A stretch of DNA of 64,000 bases from Variovorax paradoxus B4 (lineage in GTDB: Bacteria; Pseudomonadota; Gammaproteobacteria; Burkholderiales; Burkholderiaceae_C): the NCBI RefSeq assembly GCF_000463015.1, contig NC_022247.1:3534001-3598000 (forward strand), in the 5' to 3' direction. The notes beneath the pieces were generated by a model. It saw only the letters and a program-made list of their open reading frames with translations. It did no database searches and was not told the origin of the DNA. The position numbers and the translations under genes are program-made. Of this stretch, positions 27,835 to 36,168 are shown in pieces (positions within the stretch are counted from its first letter, which is position 1; each line of letters begins with the position of its first letter).

Positions 27835-28806
27835 TCAGTCGGGCTTGATGTCCGCCGCCTTGATCACCTTCGCCCAGGCCGCGAGTTCCTGGTCGACGAA
27901 CTTGCCCAGGGCCGCCGGGTCCATGTAGGTGGCGAAGGCGCCCTGCTCGTCCACCTTCTTGCGGAACGACTCGCTTTCGACGATCTTCTTGATCTCGGCG
28001 CTGAGCTTGTTGACGACCTCGGGCGGCGTCTTGGCCGGTGCGAACACCGCGAACCACGATTCCACCTCGTAGCCCGGCAGCCCCGCCTCGGCCGAGGTCG
28101 GCACGTCGGGCATCGACGGATGGCGCTTGCTGCCCGTGTACGCCAGAGGCTTGATGCGGCCGCCCGCGAAATGGCCGATGACCGAGGGCGGCGTGGTGAT
28201 GAACATGTCGACGTTGCCCGCGATCAGGTCGTTGATGGCCGGGCCCGAGCCCTTGTAGGGTACGTGCGTCATCGGCTGCCTGGCCTGCCGCGACAGCAGT
28301 TCGCCCGCGATGTGCTGGATCGAGCCGTTGCCCGACGAGGCATAGAACAGGCCGCCCTCTTTCTTCTTCTTGCCGTACTCGATCAGCTCCTTCATCGAAT
28401 TCACCGGCAGCTTGCCGCTCACCGCGACCACGTGCGGTGCGCGCATCACCAGCGCCACCGGCACGAAGTCCTTGGTCGGGCTCCATTTGATCTGCGGAAA
28501 GAGCGCAGGGTTGCCGACGTGGTAGCCCGAGTACTGCATCAGCAGCGTGTAGCCATCGGGCGCGGCGCGTGCCACCGCCTCGGTGCCGATGTTGCCGCTG
28601 GCGCCGGGCTTGTTGTCGACCACGATGGGCTGGCCCAGTGCGCGCTGCAGCGGGTCGGCCACCATGCGCGCCATGATGTCGGTGGACCCGGCAGGCGCGG
28701 TGGGCACGATGAAGGTGATCGGTTTCGAGGGCCAGGTGTCGGCACTGGCCGCGGCGGCCGCCAATGCGAGTCCTGCGGCTATCAGAAGGCGATAGGTGGG
28801 TTTCAT
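27835..28806 (-). CDS. Bug-family tripartite tricarboxylate transporter binding protein
   Basis: 323 residues with a Sec signal peptide (AAGLALAAAAASA). PSKPITFIVPTAPAGSTDIMAR after the signal and IVVDNKPGASGNIG near 80 are diagnostic of Bug/TctC periplasmic binding proteins. These bind carboxylates and deliver them to TctAB membrane partners, which are not in this window. Last gene of the leftward CoA-transferase/lyase/VOC/Bug unit, suggesting its ligand is the carboxylate that the enzymes degrade. Confidence 0.9.
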   Translation of the reverse strand: MKPTYRLLIAAGLALAAAAASADTWPSKPITFIVPTAPAGSTDIMARMVADPLQRALGQPIVVDNKPGASGNIGTEAVARAAPDGYTLLMQYSGYHVGNPALFPQIKWSPTKDFVPVALVMRAPHVVAVSGKLPVNSMKELIEYGKKKKEGGLFYASSGNGSIQHIAGELLSRQARQPMTHVPYKGSGPAINDLIAGNVDMFITTPPSVIGHFAGGRIKPLAYTGSKRHPSMPDVPTSAEAGLPGYEVESWFAVFAPAKTPPEVVNKLSAEIKKIVESESFRKKVDEQGAFATYMDPAALGKFVDQELAAWAKVIKAADIKPD

Positions 28807-28851
28807 GGTTTTGTCTCCGGTGTTTTTAAAGTTGCATTCGAAGCCGGCCCG

Positions 28852-29232
28852 TCAGGGCGCCAGCTCGGATATCTCGATGAGATTCAGGTCGGGGTCGCGC
28901 ACATAGACCGATCGGATGCGCGACGTGGCGCCGGTCCGCATCACAGGGCCTTCGAGGATCGGCACGCCCTTGTCTTTGAGCCGCGCGATCACTTCTTCCA
29001 GCGGCACGCTCGCGATGAAGCACAGGTCCAGCGAGCCCGGCGTCGGCACCTGCGCCTTGGGCTCGAACTCGTGGCCCTTCACATGCAGGTTGATCTTCTG
29101 GCTGCCGAAGCGAAAGGCCCTGCGGTCGGCGCCGAAGGTCTCCAGCGCCATGCCCATCACGTCGACGTAGAAGCGGGTGCAGGCCTCCTCGTCAGCGGTG
29201 GTGAGCACCAGGTGGTCCAGATGGTCGATCAT
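28852..29232 (-). CDS. VOC-family (glyoxalase/dioxygenase-like) protein
   Basis: 126 residues. The paired beta-alpha-beta-beta-beta units start HLDHLVLTTADEEACTRFYVD; C-terminal SVYVRDPDLNLIEISE carries the conserved Glu of the metal site, and HLDH supplies His. The ATG overlaps the lyase stop (ATGA), so it is translated with it. Reaction unknown; VOC members include epimerases, lyases and dioxygenases, and here an isomerase acting on the pathway intermediate is conceivable. Confidence 0.85.
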   Translation of the reverse strand: MIDHLDHLVLTTADEEACTRFYVDVMGMALETFGADRRAFRFGSQKINLHVKGHEFEPKAQVPTPGSLDLCFIASVPLEEVIARLKDKGVPILEGPVMRTGATSRIRSVYVRDPDLNLIEISELAP

Positions 29233-30212
29233 GGGTTCAGCTCCTTGGCCCGGCGCGCATGCGCACGCGCCGCGCTGTCGTTGAAATCCGCCGGCGGCGC
29301 ATGCCGTGTGAGCCGATGGCCGGCGCGCGGCACCTGGCTCGGCAAGTCGTGCTGCACCAGCGCTTCGAGTTCCGAGGCGGCATCGATCAGTCCGTTCAGG
29401 TCCATGCCGGTGTCGTAGCCCATGCATTGCAGCATGTGCACCACATCCTCGGTGGCGACGTTGCCGGTAGCGCCAGGCGCGTACGGGCAGCCGCCGATGC
29501 CGCCCAGCGACATGTCGAGCCGCTCGATGCCCGCCTCGACCGCCGCCAGCACGTTCGCGAGCCCCATGCCGCGCGTGTTGTGGAAGTGCGCCGTCCATTG
29601 CAGGCCGGGGTGCCTTGCCATCACGGCTTCGCAGAGGGCCTGCACCTGCGTGGGAAAAGCCATGCCCGTGGTGTCGCACAGCGTGACGCCCTGCACCTGC
29701 AGCGCCGCGAAGCGGTCGATCCATTCCAGCACGCCGGCCAGCGGCACCTCGCCTTCCATCGGGCAGCCGAAGACGCAGGACAGCGACACGTTCACGGGCA
29801 CACCGGCCTGCCTGGCCAGCGCAATGACCTCGGCCAGCTGCGCGAAGGACTGCTCGCGCGTCATGCGCAGGTTGCTGAGGTTGTGGGTCTCGCTCACCGA
29901 CATGACGACGTTGAATTCGCCGATGCGGCTCTCCAGCGCGCGCTCGGCCCCGCGCAGGTTCGGCACCAGCGCTGTGTAGACCACGCCAGGCTGGCGCACG
30001 ATGCGCTGCATCACTTCTTCGCCGTCGCGCAGCGCGGGAATCGCCTTGGCCGAGGTGAACGACGTCACCTCGATCTTGGCGTAGCCCAGCGTGCCCAGCC
30101 GGTCGACCAACGCGATCTTGTCGTCGGTGGGAATGAAGCGACTCTCCATCTGGAAGCCGTCGCGCGTGGCCACTTCGTTGATGAAGAGCCGCTTGCCCTT
30201 GCCTTCTTTCAT
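29229..30212 (-). CDS. Hydroxymethylglutaryl-CoA lyase
   Basis: 327 residues. DRE-TIM aldolase: NEVATRDGFQMES near the start holds the RDGFQ catalytic Arg-Asp. The signature SLGGIGGCPYAPGATGNVATED near 235, with the active-site Cys, is the HMG-CoA lyase motif. It splits 3-hydroxy-3-methylglutaryl-CoA into acetyl-CoA and acetoacetate; related lyases act on citramalyl-type substrates. Overlaps both neighbours by 4 bases, between a CaiB/BaiF CoA-transferase and a VOC protein. Confidence 0.9.
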   Translation of the reverse strand: MKEGKGKRLFINEVATRDGFQMESRFIPTDDKIALVDRLGTLGYAKIEVTSFTSAKAIPALRDGEEVMQRIVRQPGVVYTALVPNLRGAERALESRIGEFNVVMSVSETHNLSNLRMTREQSFAQLAEVIALARQAGVPVNVSLSCVFGCPMEGEVPLAGVLEWIDRFAALQVQGVTLCDTTGMAFPTQVQALCEAVMARHPGLQWTAHFHNTRGMGLANVLAAVEAGIERLDMSLGGIGGCPYAPGATGNVATEDVVHMLQCMGYDTGMDLNGLIDAASELEALVQHDLPSQVPRAGHRLTRHAPPADFNDSAARAHARRAKELNP

Positions 30213-31384
30213 ACGGCCTCGCTTTCTTCGGTGCGGCGCGCCGGCCAGCCCGCGCCCTGCAGGTCGCCCGTGTGTTCGCCGAGCCGCGGCGCGGGGTGCG
30301 CAATGCGCCCCGGCGTCGCGCTGAGCTTGGGCACCACGCCCGGCACCTTGAGCATGTCGCCGTCGGCGGTGGTCGCCTCGACGATCATCTGGCGCGCCAG
30401 GTATTGAGGATCGGTTGCGATGTCCGCCACCGTGTAGATGCGCCCGACCGGCACGCCGGCCGCATCGAGCACCGCCAGCGCCTCGTCGCGGCTGCGCTGC
30501 AGCGTCCAGGCCTCGATGGCGGCGTCGATCTCTTCCACGCGCTGCACGCGGCCGTCGTTGTGCACGAGCTGCGGATCGCTCTCCAGGTCCGCGCGGCCGA
30601 TGGCGCGCATCAGCCGGCGGAAGATGCTGTCGCCGTTGCCTGCCACCAGCACGTAGTGGCCGTCGCTACATTTGTAGGCATTCGTCGGTGCAATCCCCGG
30701 CAACGCGCTGCCGGCGCGCTCGCGCACCGCGCCGAATGCGTCGTATTCGGGCAGCAGGCTTTCCATCACGTTGAAGACCGACTCGTAGAGCGCCACGTCG
30801 ATGAACTGCCCTTGTCCGCCATGGGCCGTGCGGTGGTGCAGCGCCGTGAGCACGCCGATCACGCCATGCAGCGCCGCCAGCGTGTCGCCCAGCGAAACGC
30901 CCACGCGCACGGGCACCCGGCCCGGCTCGCCGCTCAGGTAGCGCAGCCCGCCCATCGATTCGCCGAGCACGCCGAAGCCCGGCTTGTCGCGGTAGGGGCC
31001 GGTCTGCCCGTAGCCCGAGATGCGCAGCATGATGAGCCGCGGGTTGAGCGCATGCAGCTGCTCCCAGCCCAGGCCCCAGCCTTCGAGCGTGCCGGGCTTG
31101 AAGTTCTCGATCAGCACGTCGGCCTCCAGTGCCAGCGCGCGCACGGCCTGCTGGCCTTCGGTGCTGCGCAGGTCCAGGCACACCGAGCGCTTGTTGCGCG
31201 ACTGCACCTCCCACCACACCGAAGTGCCCTCGCGCAGCAGCCGCCACTTGCGCAGCGGGTCGCCGACGCCGGCGGGTTCGACCTTGATCACGTCGGCGCC
31301 GAACTCGGCGAGCGTCTTGCCGGCGAACGGGCCGGCGATGAGCTGGCCGAGCTCCAGCACCTTGAGGCCTTCGAGTGCGTTCAT
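30209..31384 (-). CDS. CaiB/BaiF family III CoA-transferase
   Basis: 391 residues in the normal domain order, beginning LEGLKVLELGQLIAGPFAG with ENFKPGTLEGWGLG near 95. The catalytic Asp is probably that of VGVSLGDTLAALHG near 166. It transfers CoA from a donor thioester to a carboxylate. With the coupled lyase downstream, HMG or a similar dicarboxylate is the likely acceptor (human SUGCT, same family, uses glutarate and HMG). First gene of the operon, divergent from a LysR regulator. Confidence 0.9.
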   Translation of the reverse strand: MNALEGLKVLELGQLIAGPFAGKTLAEFGADVIKVEPAGVGDPLRKWRLLREGTSVWWEVQSRNKRSVCLDLRSTEGQQAVRALALEADVLIENFKPGTLEGWGLGWEQLHALNPRLIMLRISGYGQTGPYRDKPGFGVLGESMGGLRYLSGEPGRVPVRVGVSLGDTLAALHGVIGVLTALHHRTAHGGQGQFIDVALYESVFNVMESLLPEYDAFGAVRERAGSALPGIAPTNAYKCSDGHYVLVAGNGDSIFRRLMRAIGRADLESDPQLVHNDGRVQRVEEIDAAIEAWTLQRSRDEALAVLDAAGVPVGRIYTVADIATDPQYLARQMIVEATTADGDMLKVPGVVPKLSATPGRIAHPAPRLGEHTGDLQGAGWPARRTEESEAV

Positions 31385-31461
31385 CTTGCGTCTGTCTCCT
31401 GATGGGTTGCCCCAACTCTAGAAACAGATCGCGGCCAACGGAATTGCTTTGATGGCAGGAG

Positions 31462-31482
31462 GCCTTCGCAAAATGCGAAGGC
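31462..31482. promoter_or_regulatory. LysR-type dyad between CoA-transferase and LysR genes
   Basis: GCCTTCGCA (31462-31470) and TGCGAAGGC (31474-31482) are perfect 9-bp arms around AAA. The inner part fits the LysR T-N11-A rule (TCGCAAAATGCGA). It lies 16 bases before the LysR start and is the probable binding site. It could form a hairpin, but no U-run follows. Confidence 0.65.
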
Positions 31483-31498
31483 TTTCTAGAATGGAAGG

Positions 31499-32410
31499 AT
31501 GGCCGTCCCCATCAACCCCGCCCGCGTCGATTTCGTCACGCTGCGCCTGTTCTGCGCCGTGGCCCGGTCGGGCAGCATCACCAAGGGCGCCGAGGCCTGC
31601 CACCTGGCGCTCTCGGCGGCCAGCCGGCGGCTTTCGGATTTCGAGGCGGCCACGGGATCGAAGCTGCTGGAGCGCAGCTCGCAAGGCATCGCGCTGACCC
31701 CGGCCGGCCATGTGGCCATGCAGCACGCGATGCGGCTGTTCCAGGGCTTCGAGCAGTTCAGCAACGAGCTCGGCGACTATTCGAGCGGGGTGCGCGGCCA
31801 CGTGCGGCTGTGGGCCAACATGTCGGCGCTCACCGAGTTCCTGCCGGCCACGCTGGCCGCGTTCCTCGGCCAGCACCCCGACATCCGCGTCGAAGTGGAG
31901 GAGCAGCTGAGCGGCGACATCGTGCGCGCGCTGGTCGACGGCCTGGCCGACGTGGGCGTGTTTGCCGAGAACACGCCGGCCTACGGGCTCGACGTGGCGC
32001 CATTCCAGACCGACGAGCTGGTGGTCCTATGCGCCCGGCAGCATCCGCTCGCGCGCACGCGCCGGACCGATTTCAAGACCTGCCTCGCGCACGAGTTCGT
32101 GGGCCTGAACCGCAGCAGTTCGCTGCTCGAGCTCACCTCGCGCGCGGCCGAGCAGGCCGGCATTCCGATGCGCCTGCGCGTGCAGGTGCGCAGCTTCGAT
32201 GCGATGTGCCACATGATCGCGGCCAACCTCGGCATTGGCGTGGTGCCGCTCGCGGCCTGCAAGGCACAGGTGAGCGCACTCGGCCTCAAGGTGGTGCGGC
32301 TCAGGGATGCCTGGGCCGTGCGCCGGCTGCTGATGGCCACCAAGACCGGCGAGACCTTGTCGCCGGCGGCGCAGCTGCTGGTTCGGCAGCTGATGGCGTC
32401 GTCCACCTGA
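31499..32410 (+). CDS. LysR-type regulator
   Basis: 303 residues. DNA-binding part: VDFVTLRLFCAVARSGSITKG and SAASRRLSDFEAATGSKLLER, then an effector domain from about 92. Divergent from the CoA-transferase/HMG-CoA lyase unit with a LysR dyad between them, so that unit is its likely target. ATG 31499 is preceded directly by TGGAAGG; spacing is short, but no better start exists. Convergent with the next LysR gene. Confidence 0.86.
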   Translation: MAVPINPARVDFVTLRLFCAVARSGSITKGAEACHLALSAASRRLSDFEAATGSKLLERSSQGIALTPAGHVAMQHAMRLFQGFEQFSNELGDYSSGVRGHVRLWANMSALTEFLPATLAAFLGQHPDIRVEVEEQLSGDIVRALVDGLADVGVFAENTPAYGLDVAPFQTDELVVLCARQHPLARTRRTDFKTCLAHEFVGLNRSSSLLELTSRAAEQAGIPMRLRVQVRSFDAMCHMIAANLGIGVVPLAACKAQVSALGLKVVRLRDAWAVRRLLMATKTGETLSPAAQLLVRQLMASST

Positions 32411-32439
32411 GGCGAGGCCGGAATGGCCTCCCTGAAACA

Positions 32440-33390
32440 TCACGCCGGGGGCAGCTGGAATCCGGCCTTGAGGGTTTCGCGCAGGTGGCTCACGAACAGG
32501 TTGACCGCACGCGGAATGTGCAGCGAATAAGGCCGTATGGCGTAGATCTGGTCGGCGAAGGCGCCCGTGGGCTGCCAGTCGGGCAGCACCTCGACCAGCT
32601 TGCCCGCCTGCAGGCCCGACTGCGCGCTGAAGTCGGGCAGGAGCGCAATGCCGAGCCCCGCCTGGGCCGCGTCACGCAGCGCCTCGCTGTTGTTGGCCGC
32701 CAGCGGACCGGCGATGGGCACGGTCACGCGCTCGGCCTGGCGCGCGCGGCCGCCTCGCCGCTCGAACGACCACACGTTGGTTTCCTGCCCACGGGGATAG
32801 TGCAGGCAGTCGTGCTCGGTCAGCATGGGCGGCGCCAGCGGCGTTCCCTTGCGGCGCAGGTAGGCGCGGCTCGCCACCAGCACCGAGCGCGTGTCGCACA
32901 GCCGCCAGGCCACGTGCGTGTCGGGCGGCGATGCCGCATGCCGCACCGCCAGGTCGAAGCCCTCCGTCGCCAGGGAGCTCAGCCGGTCGGAGAGTTCCAT
33001 CTCGACGCGGATCGACGGATGCGCCAGCAGGAAGTCGACGAGCCTGGGCAGCAGTTGCTGGCGCCCCAGCGCCACTGGCGCGGTCACGCGCACCAGGCCG
33101 CGCGGCTCGCCCGCATGGTCCTGCGCCTGCAGGAAGCTGTGGGCGATCTGCTCGAAGGGCTCGCGCGTCTGGTCGACGAGCTGCTGCCCGGCCTCGGTCA
33201 GCCGCATGCTGCGGGTGGTCCGGCGCACCAGGGTGACGCCCACGGCGCGCTCCAGCTCGGCGATGCGCTGGCTCATGGCGGCCTTGCTCACACCCAGGCG
33301 TGCTGCGGCGGCGGTATAGCTGCCCTGCTGGCCGAGCACGATCAGCCAGTGCAGGTGCATCCAGAGCGATTCGGCTTTTTGCAGTTCCAT
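32440..33390 (-). CDS. LysR-type regulator
   Basis: 316 residues from ATG 33390. The helix-turn-helix is HWLIVLGQQGSYTAAAARLG and SKAAMSQRIAELERAVGVTL, followed by a CrgA/PA2206-like effector domain (GLVRVTAPVALGRQQLLPRL). The open frame extends 12 codons further, over the palindrome at 33398-33417; no ribosome site favours either start. Divergent from the second mmsA gene, its likely target. Confidence 0.85.
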   Translation of the reverse strand: MELQKAESLWMHLHWLIVLGQQGSYTAAAARLGVSKAAMSQRIAELERAVGVTLVRRTTRSMRLTEAGQQLVDQTREPFEQIAHSFLQAQDHAGEPRGLVRVTAPVALGRQQLLPRLVDFLLAHPSIRVEMELSDRLSSLATEGFDLAVRHAASPPDTHVAWRLCDTRSVLVASRAYLRRKGTPLAPPMLTEHDCLHYPRGQETNVWSFERRGGRARQAERVTVPIAGPLAANNSEALRDAAQAGLGIALLPDFSAQSGLQAGKLVEVLPDWQPTGAFADQIYAIRPYSLHIPRAVNLFVSHLRETLKAGFQLPPA

Positions 33391-33397
33391 GGTGGGA

Positions 33398-33424
33398 TTG
33401 TTCACTATAGCGAACAAACAGTTC
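33398..33424. promoter_or_regulatory. 20-bp palindrome in the LysR/mmsA2 divergent promoter
   Basis: TTGTTCACTATAGCGAACAA (33398-33417) is palindromic except for one internal pair. A second dyad shares its right arm: GAAC-N5-GTTC at 33412-33424. Together they suggest an operator for the divergently encoded LysR protein. Confidence 0.6.
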
Positions 33425-33493
33425 AACTTTCGAGTCTAGGCAGGCGCCCTTCCCTTTCCTAGACTGTCGCATCACTTCACCTTGGCGGTACCC

Positions 33494-35002
33494 ATGACCC
33501 AGCAGATTGCCCATTTCATCGGCGGCCAGCGCGCTGCCGGCGCTTCCACCCGCACGCAGGACGTCACCAACCCGGCGACCGGCAAGGTCACGGGCAAGGT
33601 GGCGCTGGCCGTCCAGGCCGACGTCGATGCCGCGGTGGCCGCCGCGCAGGCCGCGTTCCCCAAGTGGGCCGACACGCCGCCGATCCGCCGCGCCCGCGTG
33701 ATGTTCAAGTTCCTGGAGCTGCTCAACCTGCACAAGGACGAGCTGGCGCACATGATCACCGCCGAGCACGGCAAGGTGTTCACCGACGCGCAGGGCGAGG
33801 TCTCGCGCGGCATCGACATCGTCGAGTTCGCCTGCGGCATCCCGCAGCTGCTCAAGGGCGACTTCACCGACCAGGTCTCCACCGGCATCGACAACTGGAC
33901 GCTGCGCCAGCCGCTCGGCGTGGTCGCCGGCATCACGCCCTTCAACTTCCCCGTGATGGTGCCGATGTGGATGTTCCCGGTGGCCATTGCCGCGGGCAAC
34001 ACCTTCGTGCTCAAGCCCAGCCCGACCGACCCGACCCCGTCGCTGCGCATGGCCGAACTGCTGAAGGAAGCCGGCCTGCCCGACGGCGTGTTCAACGTGG
34101 TGCAGGGCGACAAGGTCGCGGTCGATGCGCTGCTCGAGCATCCCGACGTCAAGGCCATCAGCTTCGTGGGCTCCACGCCCATTGCCAACTACATCTATGA
34201 AACCGGCGCCCGCAACGGCAAGCGCGTACAGGCGCTCGGCGGAGCGAAGAACCACATGGTGGTCATGCCCGACGCCGACATCGACCAGACGGTGGACGCG
34301 CTGATCGGCGCGGGCTACGGTTCGGCCGGCGAGCGCTGCATGGCCATCAGCGTGGCCGTGCTGGTGGGCGACGTGGCCGACAAGATCATTCCCAAGCTCG
34401 TCGAGCGCACGAAGACGCTCAAGGTGCTCGACGGCGAGAACCTCGCGGCCGAGATGGGCCCGATCGTCACGCGCGCGGCACATGAACGCATCACCGGCTA
34501 CATCGCCCAGGGCGAGAAGGAAGGCGCGAAGCTGCTGGTCGACGGCCGCCAGTTCGATAGCAGCAAGGCAGGCGCCGGCTGCGGCGACGGTTTCTGGATG
34601 GGCGGCACGCTGTTCGACCACGTCACGCCCGAGATGCGCATCCACAAGGAAGAGATCTTCGGCCCGGTGCTCTCCTGCGTGCGCGTGGCCAACTTCAAGG
34701 ACGCGGTCGACCTGGTCAACGGCCACGAGTTCGGCAACGGCGTGAGCTGCTTCACGCGCGACGGCAACGTGGCGCGCGAGTTCGGCCGCCGCATCCAGGT
34801 GGGCATGGTCGGCATCAACGTGCCGATCCCGGTGCCGATGGCATGGCACGGCTTCGGCGGCTGGAAGCGCTCGCTGTTCGGCGACATGCATGCCTATGGC
34901 GAGGAAGGCGTGCGCTTCTACACCAAGCAGAAGTCGATCATGCAGCGCTGGCCCGAGAGCACGCCCAAGGGCGCCGAGTTCGTGATGCCCACTGCCAAGT
35001 AG
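33494..35002 (+). CDS. mmsA: CoA-acylating methylmalonate-semialdehyde dehydrogenase, second copy
   Basis: 502 residues. Same family as the gene at 21-22.6 kb: [41 protein letters not shown] with the catalytic Cys, and [16 protein letters not shown]. The two proteins differ widely, so they are old paralogues rather than a recent duplication. Start 33494 is the first ATG and matches the family; TTG 33482 would add four residues. Monocistronic, divergent from a LysR gene. May serve malonate-semialdehyde, beta-alanine/pyrimidine or inositol routes rather than valine. Confidence 0.93.
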   Translation: MTQQIAHFIGGQRAAGASTRTQDVTNPATGKVTGKVALAVQADVDAAVAAAQAAFPKWADTPPIRRARVMFKFLELLNLHKDELAHMITAEHGKVFTDAQGEVSRGIDIVEFACGIPQLLKGDFTDQVSTGIDNWTLRQPLGVVAGITPFNFPVMVPMWMFPVAIAAGNTFVLKPSPTDPTPSLRMAELLKEAGLPDGVFNVVQGDKVAVDALLEHPDVKAISFVGSTPIANYIYETGARNGKRVQALGGAKNHMVVMPDADIDQTVDALIGAGYGSAGERCMAISVAVLVGDVADKIIPKLVERTKTLKVLDGENLAAEMGPIVTRAAHERITGYIAQGEKEGAKLLVDGRQFDSSKAGAGCGDGFWMGGTLFDHVTPEMRIHKEEIFGPVLSCVRVANFKDAVDLVNGHEFGNGVSCFTRDGNVAREFGRRIQVGMVGINVPIPVPMAWHGFGGWKRSLFGDMHAYGEEGVRFYTKQKSIMQRWPESTPKGAEFVMPTAK

Positions 35003-35108
35003 TGATGGCGTGATGGCGGGCGGCGAAAGCCGCCAGGGCTAACGAAAGGCTGACTTGCCCCCCGGTGCGGGAGCGGCCAGACTTGTGCATGACCCTGTGC
35101 CAGCGCCC

Positions 35109-35951
35109 ATGACGACAAGCAAGCCCGCGCGAGGCCTGTCGGCCGTGCCTTCCACCCTGCGGATTCCCCTTGCCGCGCGTGCCTCGGGCGATGCGATGTT
35201 TCCGCAGATGGCCGTGCGGGACGCCTACGCCGCGTCGATCCTCGAAAAGATACGCGACGACGGGCAGCCCCTTCCCGAAGACAGGGCGACCATCTACGGC
35301 ATCCTGAGCCGCACGCGCCGCTTCCGCAGCCTCGCGCAGGAGTTCCTCAAGCAGTATCCGGGCGCGCGCGTGGTGAACATGGGCTGCGGGCTGAGCCATT
35401 ACTTCCAATGGCTCGACGACGGGCGATCCCGCATGACCGACGCCGACCTGCCCGAAGTGCTCGAACTGCGCCGCGAACTCATCCCCGAGACCCATACGCG
35501 CCACGAGATGCGCGCGCTCGACCTGACGTCGGCCCGCTGGTGGGAGCAGCTCGATCTGCCGCGCAGGCGCCAGGAGCAACCGGTCTTCCTCTTTACCGAA
35601 GGCGTGCTGATGTACCTGGAGCCGCAGCAGGTGCAAGCCGTGCTTGCGACCTTCGGCGAGCGAGCCCCTCCGGGCTCGGTGCTGGCCTTCGATGCGATGT
35701 GCTGGCTTGCCGTGGGCCGCGCCGCGCAGCACCCGTCGGTGCGGGCCACCGGCGCGGAGTTCCGTTGGGGGCTGCGCAAGACCGCCGAGCTGACGCAAGC
35801 CCATCCGCGCCTGCGCCTCGATGCCACCTATCGGGTGCTCGAAGGCTTCGGCCTGTCCTACACCTTGTTCGCACCACTGGTCCTGATGCTGCTCGGCGTG
35901 CCGCTCTATGCCGTCTACGCGCTGAGCGCGGCAGACAACGCCGATACATAA
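35109..35951 (+). CDS. LCM/PPM1-family SAM-dependent methyltransferase
   Basis: 280 residues. The SAM-binding motif is VVNMGCGLSHYFQWLDD near 85, with ADLPEVLELRRELIP and FLFTEGVLMYLEP following, all typical of leucine carboxyl methyltransferase-like bacterial proteins. Many such proteins methylate polyketide or small-molecule substrates; the target here is unknown. The C-terminus has a hydrophobic stretch (LFAPLVLMLLGVPLYAVYAL) that could touch the membrane. ATG 35109 chosen; a TTG at 35055 is possible. Confidence 0.82.
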   Translation: MTTSKPARGLSAVPSTLRIPLAARASGDAMFPQMAVRDAYAASILEKIRDDGQPLPEDRATIYGILSRTRRFRSLAQEFLKQYPGARVVNMGCGLSHYFQWLDDGRSRMTDADLPEVLELRRELIPETHTRHEMRALDLTSARWWEQLDLPRRRQEQPVFLFTEGVLMYLEPQQVQAVLATFGERAPPGSVLAFDAMCWLAVGRAAQHPSVRATGAEFRWGLRKTAELTQAHPRLRLDATYRVLEGFGLSYTLFAPLVLMLLGVPLYAVYALSAADNADT

Positions 35952-36064
35952 ACGCACAAATTTCTTGATTCCCGGCCTTGTCCGGCTCGGCTTGCGCGGG
36001 TTGGCTGACGCGGCAAGCGCCGCTGCCCAGGCATGCTCGCCGCTCTTCGTCGCGGAAAATTCCG

Positions 36065-36091
36065 GCGCAGGCTGCGCTAGGATGGTTTTTT
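36065..36091 (+). terminator. Possible weak terminator upstream of opgD
   Basis: Short stem GCGCA/TGCGC (36065-36069, 36073-36077) with a 3-base loop, then 8 bases and T7. The gap before the T-run makes it weak. It lies 114 bases after the methyltransferase gene and 78 before opgD. Confidence 0.3.
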
Positions 36092-36168
36092 CCGAAGCCT
36101 GACCGACACCAGCCGATGGCCGGTGCATCCCTTACGTACTCCCAAGACTCGCAACCCTCAAGAAACAC

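Noticed and set aside
32672..34891. 739-codon frame antisense to the second mmsA and in a different frame over the LysR gene
   Set aside because: Composition is typical of a GC shadow, and both underlying genes have strong family matches.
35019..35034. GGCGGC-GAAA-GCCGCC hairpin after the second mmsA as a terminator
   Set aside because: Stable stem and GNRA loop, but no T-run follows; it may only protect the mRNA 3' end.
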